A DNA stretch of 15,969 nucleotides from an uncultured Ruminococcus sp. (GTDB taxonomy: Bacteria > Bacillota > Clostridia > Oscillospirales > Ruminococcaceae): contig UQXS01000028.1 in NCBI GenBank assembly GCA_900545125.1, forward strand, positions 1-15,969, given 5' to 3'. A model generated the notes under the pieces. It saw only the letters and a program-made list of their open reading frames with translations, was not told the origin of the DNA and did not search any database. The number at the start of each line of letters is the position of its first letter. Positions within the stretch are counted from its first letter, which is position 1. Of the stretch, positions 4,580-12,235 are shown one piece after another. The translations under genes and the position numbers were made by a program.

Positions 4580-7474
4580 ATGTTTTTCGACGAATTCGCT
4601 CGTGGACATGAGCTTTACGGTTCCGTTCAGAATAATGGACGCTTTCCTGATTGGAATACGGCTAATACGTCAACACCTACGTTTTATGGTCAACCTTACG
4701 GCAATACGATACCGGGCTACGTTGCGCCGCAGTTAGACGTTGCTATCAATACTGTTTTATACAAATACAATAACGTTGACGATACTATGGAGATCGAAAC
4801 TGTCAACAGCAAGGGTAAAGTCAAGATAAAAAAATTGTCAAACGGCTTTGCTATAACTGATCGCACTGAAAGCTGCGATGACATTGGTGAAACAGTGTTC
4901 GCAACTATCACCTATAGCACCAAAACATTTTCAGGTATAACGATTATTCCCGGTAACGACTACACTGACGGAAAATATGACAAGCACTTCGAACACATCG
5001 TAAGGCTGCCTGGTTGTTCCAAGGCGGAGCTTAATGCTTTAATTGGCTTTGCGATTAATACTGCTTCTTGTCAGAAACAGATACTTTTTCCTCACCAAGG
5101 TATATGTGAATTTGAAAACGGAGTTATCAACTTTGCAGGTAATCCTGGCTTCATAAAGGAAATTGAAAAATACATATCGCCCAGCGTTCTTAAACGTAAA
5201 TGTGCGGTAAGTTTTGTGCCGGAGGAGCAAATCAAAGCTGAATGGAGAAAATTTTTCTGTCAGCAGCCTGCGCTCTGCTTTCTGAGCAACTGGTACATTA
5301 TGGGGTTAATGCAGTATTTCCTGAAACAAGCAGGTATTAACATCAGAGACTTTCTGTGTATAAAACCTTCAAACATGGCAAGTGATTTAACGGAAGAAAA
5401 ACTTACGACAATGTTCTCGACAAATAATTTTCACAAATATCCGGTGATTACGCTGGAATCTGGTGAAGAGACTATCAAAAATGAATACTCTGAAGTCTAC
5501 GATGGAGTTTTTCTTGTAAAGGATCGGTCTTTTGCTGATGAGGAACACAAAATAATCGACGGGGTCAAGGCTGTTATCAGGTGCATTCGAGCTAATAATG
5601 CCTGCAGAAATGTTTCTGTAATGGTTTCAAAAAACGCAGGATATATAGCCGTTAATCTTGCTTCGGAGAACGCTGTCATCATTAATACAAAGGGCGTTGC
5701 TATCGATTATACTGCTGAGGAAATAGAACGCATTACAGACGAAATGACGTATTTGATATACAGTAAGGCGTTGAATAATCCTGATGCTACCAAAAAATGG
5801 TTCAAAGAAACTGTATCCATACTCCGTCATAAGCTTTCCTCAGCTGCAAATGGTGACAGTCTCGATACGCTGTCAGCAATGCTGACCATCGAATTATTCC
5901 TTGCTGAATTAGGAATAAACCGCTATAATTTTGACTTGTATAATTACTATTTAACAACTTTAAAATCTAAGGGAGAAAAAATTATGAGTTCAAATATGGA
6001 AAAGAAGAAGGAGCTTGGTGCTAAGCTCAGTGAAAAATTCAGATCAAAAACCTTTCGCTTTGTTAAAAAAGAGCATAATGTACGCTTAAACGACGACGGT
6101 AAAACGGGTGTGATTTCAGGCAATCGCCTGCTGGTTAGCTTGGCTATGCTTGGCAGCGTAACAGATGATGTTGAGAGTACGATTATGACATTCAGGACTG
6201 ACGGTGATCTTATCTGCACAGACGGGCACACTCATCCTTTTGATTCGCATGACATCACAGGCAAATATCAGCGGCTTTACTTCTACGACCTACCGGCTGA
6301 TATCCTTGACGAAGATGTGCTTTATATGCTTCAGAATCCGGAAACAGCTGCATTTCTGCTCACTAAAGAAGAAAGCAATATTAAAGGTTTTACGCCATTG
6401 ATCAGCGACAAAAGCGGTAAGACAGCCGGTAAACGTTTCGCCTATAACGATGCTGAAAATGACAGCGTTATTGTATATGGTCAAAGCGGCGAAGGCAAAA
6501 CACACACGGTTTGTCAGATAATGGCACATCGCTATTCACTCGGTCATGATATTGTAATTTTTGATTCAAGTGATTCCTTCACTTATGAGGCTATGTGCCA
6601 TAATCTTCCGAGAAAATTTGTAGATAAAAATATCGTCTTCTACAACTTGTATCATGGGAAGCTTCATATCAATCCGTTTATTATTGAACGAAACGCAAGC
6701 CTTACATCACAGAAAAAAGAACTATTTGGACTTTTGACTGCTGGTGTCGGAAATCTGAGCGAAGCGCAAAAAAGCACTCTTCGTTCTGCACTTTCAAAAT
6801 TACTTTCAACACCTGATAAAGGCACGTTCATTAAAGCAGATGAACTCATTGCAATGCTTGATGAGGAAGGAGGGTCATATGAAGCTCTTCGAAATCGCCT
6901 TAATCCATTTTTGGAAGATATCCGAGAATGCAATCTGGTAAATGGGTCATGGAACGACTACTTTAATAGTAGTCGCAAGATTCATATTATACAAATGAAT
7001 GCAGTATTCTCCGAAAATGGCAATCAAATCATTGATGTTCTGCTTGCAAGTCTTTTTAACTACAAACGTGAGAATCCACAACGTCCTTTATCCGTCATAA
7101 TCGACGAAGTGCAAAACCAGAACTTTTCGGCTTCAAGCCCTATCAGAAAGATTCTGAAAGAGGGACGCAAACACCATCTGTCTATCGTAGCGGCAACTCA
7201 GGACTTTTATCCACGCGGCACTGAGATCGGTTCAGCACTCGGCAAAGCCGGAATGCAGATATTTCATCGTCCAACTCAAGATTCTGCTAACTTAGTTGCT
7301 GCAGAATTGCGCTTTAAAAAGGCTGATATGGAACGGTTCGACTCAATGGAACGAGGAGACGTCATCATTAAAGGTGCTCTTTATAACAAAGAGCAGGGAC
7401 GTAATATGCAGACTATAATGAGCGGTCATATCGTTGACTATTTAATGACTGATGAAGACGATAAAAGCCGCTGA
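4580..7474 (+). CDS. HerA/VirB4-superfamily ATPase, probable DNA-transfer motor
   Basis: This 964-aa protein carries a RecA-fold motor in its C-terminal third. Walker A is GQSGEGKT (634-641, Lys640/Thr641) and Walker B is LSVIIDE (837-843, Asp842/Glu843). Family-like blocks include VIFDSSDSF, LHINPF, AATQDF and a basic IFHRPTQDS (possible arginine finger). VirB4/TraC and HerA hexameric ATPases share this order. The N-terminus (about 1-50) is Asn/Pro/Gly-rich and probably disordered. The 550-residue middle shows no domain I can name and no clear membrane helix. The start at 4580 has GGAGG about 6 bases upstream. Neighbours are recombinases, fitting a conjugative or mobilisable element, but no relaxase or other type IV secretion gene is in the window. 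A role as a stand-alone HerA-type defence or partition ATPase is possible. Confidence 0.72.
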   Translation: MFFDEFARGHELYGSVQNNGRFPDWNTANTSTPTFYGQPYGNTIPGYVAPQLDVAINTVLYKYNNVDDTMEIETVNSKGKVKIKKLSNGFAITDRTESCDDIGETVFATITYSTKTFSGITIIPGNDYTDGKYDKHFEHIVRLPGCSKAELNALIGFAINTASCQKQILFPHQGICEFENGVINFAGNPGFIKEIEKYISPSVLKRKCAVSFVPEEQIKAEWRKFFCQQPALCFLSNWYIMGLMQYFLKQAGINIRDFLCIKPSNMASDLTEEKLTTMFSTNNFHKYPVITLESGEETIKNEYSEVYDGVFLVKDRSFADEEHKIIDGVKAVIRCIRANNACRNVSVMVSKNAGYIAVNLASENAVIINTKGVAIDYTAEEIERITDEMTYLIYSKALNNPDATKKWFKETVSILRHKLSSAANGDSLDTLSAMLTIELFLAELGINRYNFDLYNYYLTTLKSKGEKIMSSNMEKKKELGAKLSEKFRSKTFRFVKKEHNVRLNDDGKTGVISGNRLLVSLAMLGSVTDDVESTIMTFRTDGDLICTDGHTHPFDSHDITGKYQRLYFYDLPADILDEDVLYMLQNPETAAFLLTKEESNIKGFTPLISDKSGKTAGKRFAYNDAENDSVIVYGQSGEGKTHTVCQIMAHRYSLGHDIVIFDSSDSFTYEAMCHNLPRKFVDKNIVFYNLYHGKLHINPFIIERNASLTSQKKELFGLLTAGVGNLSEAQKSTLRSALSKLLSTPDKGTFIKADELIAMLDEEGGSYEALRNRLNPFLEDIRECNLVNGSWNDYFNSSRKIHIIQMNAVFSENGNQIIDVLLASLFNYKRENPQRPLSVIIDEVQNQNFSASSPIRKILKEGRKHHLSIVAATQDFYPRGTEIGSALGKAGMQIFHRPTQDSANLVAAELRFKKADMERFDSMERGDVIIKGALYNKEQGRNMQTIMSGHIVDYLMTDEDDKSR

Positions 7475-7590
7475 GAGTCTTATGTAAGCAAAAGTTTGTA
7501 TTTATATTATAACACATCTGCACCAAAAGTTCAAGCTTGGCATATTATCCAACTGCAAATCATAAAATCCAAAAGGAAGGAGAGAATGCC

Positions 7591-7710
7591 ATGAAAAACG
7601 TTGTACATACTACCAATATATTCAAATCGAGTGATGCGGAACTGCTGAAAAAAGCGGTTACTGCCAAGATAGAAAAGCTAGTAAATGAGCAGGTAAAGAA
7701 ATCAAGCTGA
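7591..7710 (+). CDS. 39-aa small protein before the large serine recombinase
   Basis: The ORF begins at ATG 7591 behind AAGGAAGGAGA (7574-7584) and ends 34 bases before the large recombinase gene, in the same direction. The sequence starts MKNVVHTTNIF and continues as a basic amphipathic helix (LLKKAVTAKIEKLVNEQVKK). Small genes of this size next to the recombinase are common in Tn4451-type transposons (TnpW-like). The position and helix fit that group, but I cannot confirm homology. Ribosome site and operon placement make it a likely real gene. Confidence 0.6.
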   Translation: MKNVVHTTNIFKSSDAELLKKAVTAKIEKLVNEQVKKSS

Positions 7711-7744
7711 CAAGAATAAAATCTGATGCAAGGAGGTAAGGTCA

Positions 7745-9316
7745 ATGCCGAAAGTAGGAATCTACTGCCGACTGTCTATCGAGGACAAGGACAAGTTGAA
7801 AAACGATGACAGTCAGAGTATACAGAATCAGAAGTCGATGCTTCGTGATTATTGTAAGGAACGTGACTGGGAGATCTATGACATCTACTGCGACGACGGC
7901 TACAGCGGCATTGACCGCAGCCGTCCTGATTTCAATCGCCTGCTCTGTGACTGTGAAGCAGGAAAAATCAACATTGTTCTATGCAAAGACCAATCGCGAT
8001 TTTCGAGAGATACTATTATAATAGAGCAGTACATCAACGACAAGTTTCTCGAATGGGGAATACGATTTATCGGAGTGGCTGACAATGCCGATACCGACAG
8101 TGAAAGTTACAGCACAATGCGTCTTTTTACCAGCGCCTATAATGAAATGTACGTCAAGGACATTTCATCCAAGATAAGGCGTACTCTTGCTTATAAGCGC
8201 GAACAGGGGCAATTCATAGGCTCGTTCGCACCATACGGATATAGCATTGATCCGGATGATAAGCATCATCTTGTTGTCGACGAAGAAACTGCTCCCGTAG
8301 TAATGCGGATATTTGATATGTACGTCAGCGGTGAGGGATATCGCAGTATAGTTCAGAAACTCAATAATGACGGTGTTGTAAGTCCTGCCGAATACAAGCG
8401 GCAGAAAGGCTCTAAATATATTAACAGCAACGCCGATTCAAGCAATTCAAAAGGGTTGTGGACACAATCAACAGTTGCGGCAATTCTCAGAAATGAAACG
8501 TACACAGGCACTCTCGTTCAGGGAAAATCGCATCACATAAGCTACAAAAACAAAAAGCGAAAGAAAGTGGATCAGGCAGATTGGGTGCGTATACCCGATA
8601 CCCATGAAGCTATTATTGATTCTGACACATGGTCGCGGACACAGGAACGTCTTAACAGTCATGCAAGAGTCGGAAAACGTTCGCAGGAGCTTTCGCCCCT
8701 TTCAGGCAAGGTTAAATGCGCTGCCTGCGGTCGTCCTATGAAAAGAAATGTTTACTATAATAAGGCAAAGACTATCAAGTATTACGGCTTACAGTGTGCC
8801 ACATATAAAACGGGAGTGATGAACTGTCCGAACAAATCAAGCATCAGTGGTCTGGTGCTGGAAAAGCATATACTGGACGAGCTGAATTGTATCGTTGAGC
8901 AGTATTGTCAGGCTGACGAAATCCAACTTGTTGATATTCATAGTAAGCAGCAGAAAGAGCTTGAAAAGAAGCTGTCCGTACTGACGGAGCGGCAGGCTTC
9001 CGCAAAGGAACGTCTTGTGAAAATGTATAAGGATAAGCTTGACGGAGCTGTCTCCGATGAGGATTATGCATTGTTCCGCAGCTATCTCAGCGACGAAGAG
9101 GGAAACCTAACTGAGCAGATTTCAGAAGTTCAACAACAAATAGAGGAGCATCACAAGCGGCAGGAGAATGCCGAGGGACAGAAAGCTCTTATTGAGAAAT
9201 ATACTCACTTCGACAAACTCGACCGCATGGTCGCTGACGAGTTCATAGACTCCGTTGAGATAGGTATACCCGACGAAAACGGTATACGGGAGATACATAT
9301 TCACTGGAAATTATAG
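7745..9316 (+). CDS. Large serine recombinase, TnpX-like
   Basis: This 523-aa integrase/transposase catalyses site-specific excision and insertion of an element as a circular intermediate. The catalytic resolvase domain (about 1-150) has GIYCRLS with nucleophile Ser11 and the CKDQSRFSRD motif. The recombinase domain (about 160-300) contains FAPYGY and LWTQSTVAAILRNETYTG. The zinc ribbon has C325, C328, C351 and C361. A coiled-coil (about 375-480) and the typical terminal strand ending IHIHWKL follow. Length fits the TnpX/TndX group. Start is fixed by AGGAGGT (7731-7737). It lies next to a terminator, and the DNA beyond is decayed, so the element boundary may be close downstream. All catalytic motifs look intact. 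Confidence 0.93.
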   Translation: MPKVGIYCRLSIEDKDKLKNDDSQSIQNQKSMLRDYCKERDWEIYDIYCDDGYSGIDRSRPDFNRLLCDCEAGKINIVLCKDQSRFSRDTIIIEQYINDKFLEWGIRFIGVADNADTDSESYSTMRLFTSAYNEMYVKDISSKIRRTLAYKREQGQFIGSFAPYGYSIDPDDKHHLVVDEETAPVVMRIFDMYVSGEGYRSIVQKLNNDGVVSPAEYKRQKGSKYINSNADSSNSKGLWTQSTVAAILRNETYTGTLVQGKSHHISYKNKKRKKVDQADWVRIPDTHEAIIDSDTWSRTQERLNSHARVGKRSQELSPLSGKVKCAACGRPMKRNVYYNKAKTIKYYGLQCATYKTGVMNCPNKSSISGLVLEKHILDELNCIVEQYCQADEIQLVDIHSKQQKELEKKLSVLTERQASAKERLVKMYKDKLDGAVSDEDYALFRSYLSDEEGNLTEQISEVQQQIEEHHKRQENAEGQKALIEKYTHFDKLDRMVADEFIDSVEIGIPDENGIREIHIHWKL

Positions 9317-9347
9317 CGGTGCGCCCATTTCGGGCGTGCCGCATTTT
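9316..9347 (+). terminator. Intrinsic terminator of the large recombinase
   Basis: GCGG-TG-CGCCC (from 9316) pairs with GGGCG-TG-CCGC (to 9342) with two internal mismatched or wobble positions and a short ATTTC loop, followed by ATTTTT. It starts on the last base of the recombinase stop codon. Confidence 0.75.
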
Positions 9348-9358
9348 TGCTCATAGAC

Positions 9359-9387
9359 TTGAAATTTCCGCATAGATGTGTTATACT
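9359..9387 (+). promoter_or_regulatory. Strong promoter for a broken ATPase gene
   Basis: TTGAAA (9359-9364) and TATACT (9382-9387) are exactly 17 bases apart, a near-consensus sigma-70 promoter. It lies between the recombinase terminator and the ribosome site AAGGAG (9423-9428) of the AAA-ATPase remnant. Confidence 0.65.
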
Positions 9388-9433
9388 TATACAAAGAATC
9401 ATTGTCTGACATCAGATATGATAAGGAGCGATT

Positions 9434-9552
9434 ATGGAAAAAATATTATATCACGGCAGCAGCTATCCGGAGGAACATTATATGGTCGATCTCAGCGGCA
9501 GACTTGCGGAAATCAAAAAATAATCGACAAAGGACAAAATTTCTGCTCATAA
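9434..9552 (+). pseudogene. 5' fragment of an AAA-ATPase-like gene
   Basis: The reading frame starts at ATG 9434 with a ribosome site 5 bases upstream and reads MEKILYHGSS, then YPEEHYMVDLSGRLAEIKK. This resembles the N-terminus of the AAA-ATPase_like family (PF09820-type, usually followed by a DUF1703-like nuclease), where HYMVDIS and a segment ending in the Walker A region are typical. The frame stops at TAA 9521. Adding one A to the run of six (9515-9520) would continue it as IIDKGQNFC, again family-like, to a stop at 9550. Nothing after that matches the family, so the NRxRQYGKT Walker A region and the rest are missing. The fragment sits behind an intact promoter and just beyond the large recombinase, a good place for an insertion or deletion scar. 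Confidence 0.5.
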
Positions 9553-9716
9553 TTTTATCTATCAACATTTCAAGGATTAATATAAATAGTTTTTTAGAGG
9601 ACGCCTTTAACAAAAATAAGCAGATCGGTATGCATACAATAGAACTGAACGGCAGGACCATCGTTGAGGGTGTAGTCTAAAAGCCTATAAACAGCCGTTT
9701 CCCCGACTAAGTTTAA
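9553..9716. other. Decayed stretch between two gene remnants
   Basis: This stretch has stops in all plus frames at short range. One frame holds a 40-residue open segment (SFLEDAFNKNKQIGMHTIEL and on to VEGVV, ending at 9680) that is protein-like but that I cannot assign. It may be the tail of another broken gene. No convincing start or ribosome site is present. Confidence 0.35.
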
Positions 9717-10295
9717 GTTGATTCCCCACACGGCGGCTTTGACGGCGGCTGCACATCTGCTGAGGGTATTCCGGAAAAAGGAATCAATCTCAGCATTCTG
9801 CTGAAACTCCGTGATATGCTGGAAATCAACGGATATGAGGTTCTTGTCACAAGAGACGAAGATATTTCAATTCACGATAAGGGCATTGAAGGACTGGCAA
9901 ATCAGAAAAGCAGTGACATGGATAACCGGCTGGAACTTTTCAACTCATCTCCCAACGCTGTCTGCCTGTCCATTCATCAGAATCAGTTTAATGATCCAAA
10001 GTACAGCGGCGCTCAGATGTTCTATTCATGCACTACAAGCGGCAGCGAAGATCTTGCAAGATCTCTGCAAAAAAAATTTGCAGAAATGATTCAGCCTGAA
10101 AACAAACGTGAAATCAAGGAATGCGGCAAGGAACTGTTTCTGTGTTACTACAGTGAGAATCCCACCGTTATGGTAGAGTGCGGATTTCTCTCGAATCCTG
10201 ACGAAGCGGCTCTCCTGTCAACCGACGAATATCAGAGCAAGGTGGCATTTACCATTTATTCCGGCATATGCGATTACATCAGTTCAAAAAAATGA
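9717..10295 (+). pseudogene. N-acetylmuramoyl-L-alanine amidase (Amidase_3), 5'-truncated
   Basis: The frame opens right after a TAA at 9714 and reads VDSPHGGFDGG, EKGINL, VTRDED, LSIHQNQF and MVECGFLSNPDEA. These are the zinc ligands and catalytic Glu of Amidase_3 (the His of HGG, Glu of EKG, His of SIHQN, Glu of VECGF). The family cleaves the bond between muramic acid and the stem peptide. The order and the DNRLELFNSS segment resemble the CwlD spore-cortex group. The N-terminal strand, any signal or membrane anchor and the start codon are missing. The first usable ATG (9816) would leave out the first zinc-binding His and EKG Glu. I therefore call it a truncated pseudogene, possibly cut by insertion of the element to its left. 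Confidence 0.75.
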
Positions 10296-10308
10296 TCTGA
10301 AAATAAAA

Positions 10309-10327
10309 GGGGGCTTTTTTGCCCCCC
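10309..10327 (-). terminator. Intrinsic terminator, minus strand
   Basis: On the minus strand GGGGGC, AAAAAA loop, GCCCCC is followed by TTTTATTTT, a clear intrinsic terminator. On the plus strand the tail is lacking, so it serves transcripts coming from the right, here the candidate structured RNA. Confidence 0.7.
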
Positions 10328-10463
10328 CGAATCTATATGAAAGCAGCCGTCCGATAAAGCGGCAGAGTGCCCCTTCCGCCGATTGCTGTGGCGATGCGCC
10401 AAATGTCCCGAAGCTATTCAAGGGCACTGCCACTCCGGAACGGCGTATATCTTTTTGCTGCTT
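10309..10463 (-). ncRNA. Candidate structured small RNA
   Basis: Read on the minus strand, a segment of about 125 nt folds into one long nested stem. AAGCA (10463-10459) pairs with TGCTT (10345-10341). GCCGTTCCG (10444-10436) pairs with CGGACGGC (10353-10346) with one bulge. GGCAGTGCCCTT (10431-10420) pairs with AAGGGGCACTCTGCC (10375-10361) with bulges. The tip includes TGGCG-CAT-CGCCA (10401-10389). A promoter places the start within a base or two of the first stem, and a terminator follows the last. No protein-coding ORF with a ribosome site fits. It does not match RNase P, SRP RNA, tmRNA, 6S or a riboswitch that I recognise. A palindromic mobile repeat is the main alternative. Confidence 0.5.
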
Positions 10464-10468
10464 ATATT

Positions 10469-10496
10469 ATTTTATGCAGAATTTCCAGAAATGCAA
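10469..10496 (-). promoter_or_regulatory. Candidate promoter of the structured RNA
   Basis: On the minus strand TTGCAT (10496-10491) and TAAAAT (10474-10469) are 16 bases apart. Initiation about 6-7 bases downstream would begin the transcript at about 10462, the first base or two of the outer stem. Confidence 0.5.
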
Positions 10497-10529
10497 CAAA
10501 GAAATTTTTTACAATCTTTTTCCCTGACA

Positions 10530-10564
10530 TATCAAAACACGGACAGCCTTTTGAGCCGTCCGTG
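10530..10564 (-). terminator. Terminator after lipoprotein gene, minus strand
   Basis: CACGGAC (10538-10544 on the plus strand) pairs with GTCCGTG (10558-10564). On the minus strand the stem is followed by TTTTGATA. It lies 27 bases beyond the end of the carbohydrate-binding-like reading frame at 10591, as expected for its terminator. Confidence 0.6.
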
Positions 10565-10590
10565 CTTGTTATAAGATTTTACACTTAAGA

Positions 10591-11085
10591 TCAAGAAATA
10601 CGAGTAAGAGAAAGGTTATGTATCGAAACAGTATACGGAACTGCAACATCAGGAGAATTTAAATTGAAAGCAATAGCTGCATCATTATCTGATTCTGTCA
10701 TGGTAAATTCTAATGAAAAATGCTTTATCTGGCTTGATGATACAGTATTAATTTCATCAACATAAGGATAGTACGGATCGTAGTTTTGTTGAACAGTATA
10801 TTCAAACCCAATATCGTCTGTTACTTCAATATCAAATTCCACCAAATAAGTTGCATTTTTTTCTAAGGTAATGTTTTCATATTTTAGTTGATTGTAATAA
10901 TAGTATGTCTGCTCTCCGCCACTGCCATGTGATTTCGTTATCTCCAAAGCAGCTCCGTCCGACAATACTGTTAAGTTTGCTTCACAGCCGTTTTCTTCAC
11001 TTGACCAGTTTGTCCAATTTGACGAATCGGCGCAAAGATTTTCTGATTCATCATAGGAATAATCGTTTGTTTTATCATAATCATT
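10591..11085 (-). pseudogene. Carbohydrate-binding-like domain cut off by an in-frame TAA
   Basis: This minus-strand frame continues that of the lipoprotein after its TAA. It reads through an Asp/Asn/Tyr linker, then SSNWTNWSSEENG, LSDGAALEITKSHGSG and a beta-rich stretch ending IHNLSLTRIS. The pattern (Trp near the start, GGEQTYYYY, LEKNATYLVEFDIEV, YTVSIHNLSL at the end) matches a jelly-roll of the CBM4/9 type, which binds polysaccharide at the cell surface or in secreted enzymes. No start with a convincing ribosome site lies after the stop; TTG 10965 has none. It was probably the C-terminal domain of the lipoprotein, now untranslated unless the stop is read through. A terminator just beyond 10591 marks the original gene end. 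Confidence 0.65.
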
Positions 11086-11742
11086 TTAATCATTATAATC
11101 TTCATAATCGTAGTCGTTGTCATCATCCTCGTCCTCTTCGACTTCTTCAGGCAATGCGCTATAGCCCTCAAGAACTACATTGAACAAATCCTCAAGTATA
11201 AACTCCTCACCAAAATACCAGTTGCCATTTATTTCATAAGCCCATCCTTGCCAGATATCTGGGAAATCATAATCTGGTGATCCTTCATCAATTATATATA
11301 TATGCTTGATATCTTCCTCAATTCCTGCTTTAGACATAACATGATTAAAATCATGATAGTAATTATCATTGCCCTCACTTTGTTCTTTTATTTTTACCTT
11401 ATTAATGTCTGATTCTTTAAGACTACTTTTTAAACCCTTTGACATTTCCTCCAAAGTATCAAATTGAAGAAGCCTTTTAAGTACCCTTTCCTTTGAAAGT
11501 CCTGTTTCCTTGCAAACGTAATCCCATACTTCCGAAGGAGCCGTAGCTTTGCATATTTCATCTACATCTCCATTATAGAAACCCAACACAAGACTATGCA
11601 TTGCAGCTTCCGGACTACTGCTGCCTCCAGTTTTTGACTTTTCTTTTTCTTCATTTTTCTTGCCTATGCCACAAGATACCAATGAAAACAAAAGAACTAC
11701 AACGGAACAAATTGATGTGATTTTCTTTAAAATATTTTTCAT
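11086..11742 (-). CDS. Putative lipoprotein
   Basis: A 218-aa secreted lipoprotein. The signal (MKNILKK plus a hydrophobic core) ends in LVSC, with lipid-modified Cys24. A charged Gly/Ser linker follows, then an alpha/beta domain of about 150 residues (PEAAMHSLVLGFYNGDVDEI to WAYEINGNWYFGEEF) that resembles small NTF2/DUF4878-like lipoprotein domains; this is a shape judgement only. The end is an acidic tail of Asp, Glu, Asn and Tyr. The start at 11742 is chosen for the signal peptide and AAAGGA upstream; a longer frame to 11832 lacks a signal. The frame stops at TAA (11086-11088) inside the acidic linker, and the same frame then encodes a carbohydrate-binding-like domain. The gene is probably shortened by mutation. 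Confidence 0.72.
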   Translation of the reverse strand: MKNILKKITSICSVVVLLFSLVSCGIGKKNEEKEKSKTGGSSSPEAAMHSLVLGFYNGDVDEICKATAPSEVWDYVCKETGLSKERVLKRLLQFDTLEEMSKGLKSSLKESDINKVKIKEQSEGNDNYYHDFNHVMSKAGIEEDIKHIYIIDEGSPDYDFPDIWQGWAYEINGNWYFGEEFILEDLFNVVLEGYSALPEEVEEDEDDDNDYDYEDYND

Positions 11743-11792
11743 AATTAAACCATTTCCTTTCATTTCCAGCCGATTTTTCAGCCGGAGTATTA

Positions 11793-11821
11793 TATATACT
11801 GTTATTATTGTGATTTGACAA
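11793..11821 (-). promoter_or_regulatory. Candidate promoter of the lipoprotein
   Basis: On the minus strand TTGTCA (11821-11816) and TATATA (11798-11793) are 17 bases apart, about 50 bases before the start codon. A TATAAT overlaps slightly downstream. Confidence 0.5.
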
Positions 11822-11830
11822 GCAGAATAC

Positions 11831-11883
11831 AAAATGTGTGAAAAGGCGGATAAAAACGGTAGAATGCGTAAAATGTGTGAAAA
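11831..11883. repeat. Two direct repeats AAAATGTGTGAAAA
   Basis: The 14-mer AAAATGTGTGAAAA occurs at 11831-11844 and 11870-11883, 39 bp apart, each preceded by a GAAT motif. They lie upstream of the lipoprotein promoter and may be regulator sites. Confidence 0.5.
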
Positions 11884-11963
11884 ACTACGGTATATAGCCG
11901 AAATACAAATGCAATAATCTGCGAAAATTTGAAGTCAATAAAATTAACGTGTAAAAGATAAAA

Positions 11964-12012
11964 GCGCCGAAATGAGGAGTTTTCCACAATTTCGGCGCAT
12001 TTTCAATTTTTT
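11964..12012. terminator. Bidirectional terminator-like hairpin
   Basis: GCGCCGAAAT (11964-11973) pairs perfectly with ATTTCGGCGC (11989-11998). On the plus strand a T-rich tract follows (ATTTTCAATTTTTT). On the minus strand the tail is CTTTTATCTTTT. No plus-strand gene ends here, so it probably serves minus-strand transcripts from the ImmA side or insulates both. Confidence 0.6.
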
Positions 12013-12019
12013 GTAAAAT

Positions 12020-12125
12020 ACTGTTTAATCAATGTTTAAATAGATCTCTATCATTTAAAGAATTTTGCAAAATTCCTATATATAGCCATTTAATCATTTA
12101 AATGATAATTGCAAATTTTAAACAG
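12020..12125. repeat. Array of AT-rich palindromes
   Basis: Three palindromes lie in a row: TTTAAATAGA (12035-12044) against TCTATcATTTAAA (12047-12059), the perfect 16-mer GAATTTTGCAAAATTC (12060-12075) and the perfect 14-mer ATCATTTAAATGAT (12093-12106). They are enclosed by ACTGTTTAA (12020-12028) and its complement TTAAACAGT (12117-12125). No ORF is present. The stretch may be a regulatory, replication or attachment region. Confidence 0.55.
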
Positions 12126-12163
12126 TTACTATGAATTTGAGTTTAAGATCACGCAAAATAGGC

Positions 12164-12211
12164 TGCGCAACTGTGCAACTAAATCAAGCTTGCTACACAA
12201 CCAGTTGCGCA
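12164..12211. repeat. 10-bp inverted repeat after ImmA gene
   Basis: TGCGCAACTG (12164-12173) and CAGTTGCGCA (12202-12211) are perfect inverted repeats flanking a 28-bp segment with an AAGCTT centre. It lies 25 bases past the end of the minus-strand ImmA gene and may act as its terminator, though the T-tail is weak, or as a recombination site. Confidence 0.5.
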
Positions 12212-12235
12212 CCCTGTTTTTATACACCTTGTATA

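Noticed and set aside
9378..9680. 100-codon plus-strand frame
   Set aside because: It overlaps the promoter and the AAA-ATPase remnant in another frame, has no ribosome site and no recognisable start of a family; kept only as part of the decayed stretch.
10367..10588. Two overlapping plus-strand frames of 63-73 codons
   Set aside because: They lie over the stems of the candidate RNA and a terminator, without ribosome sites.
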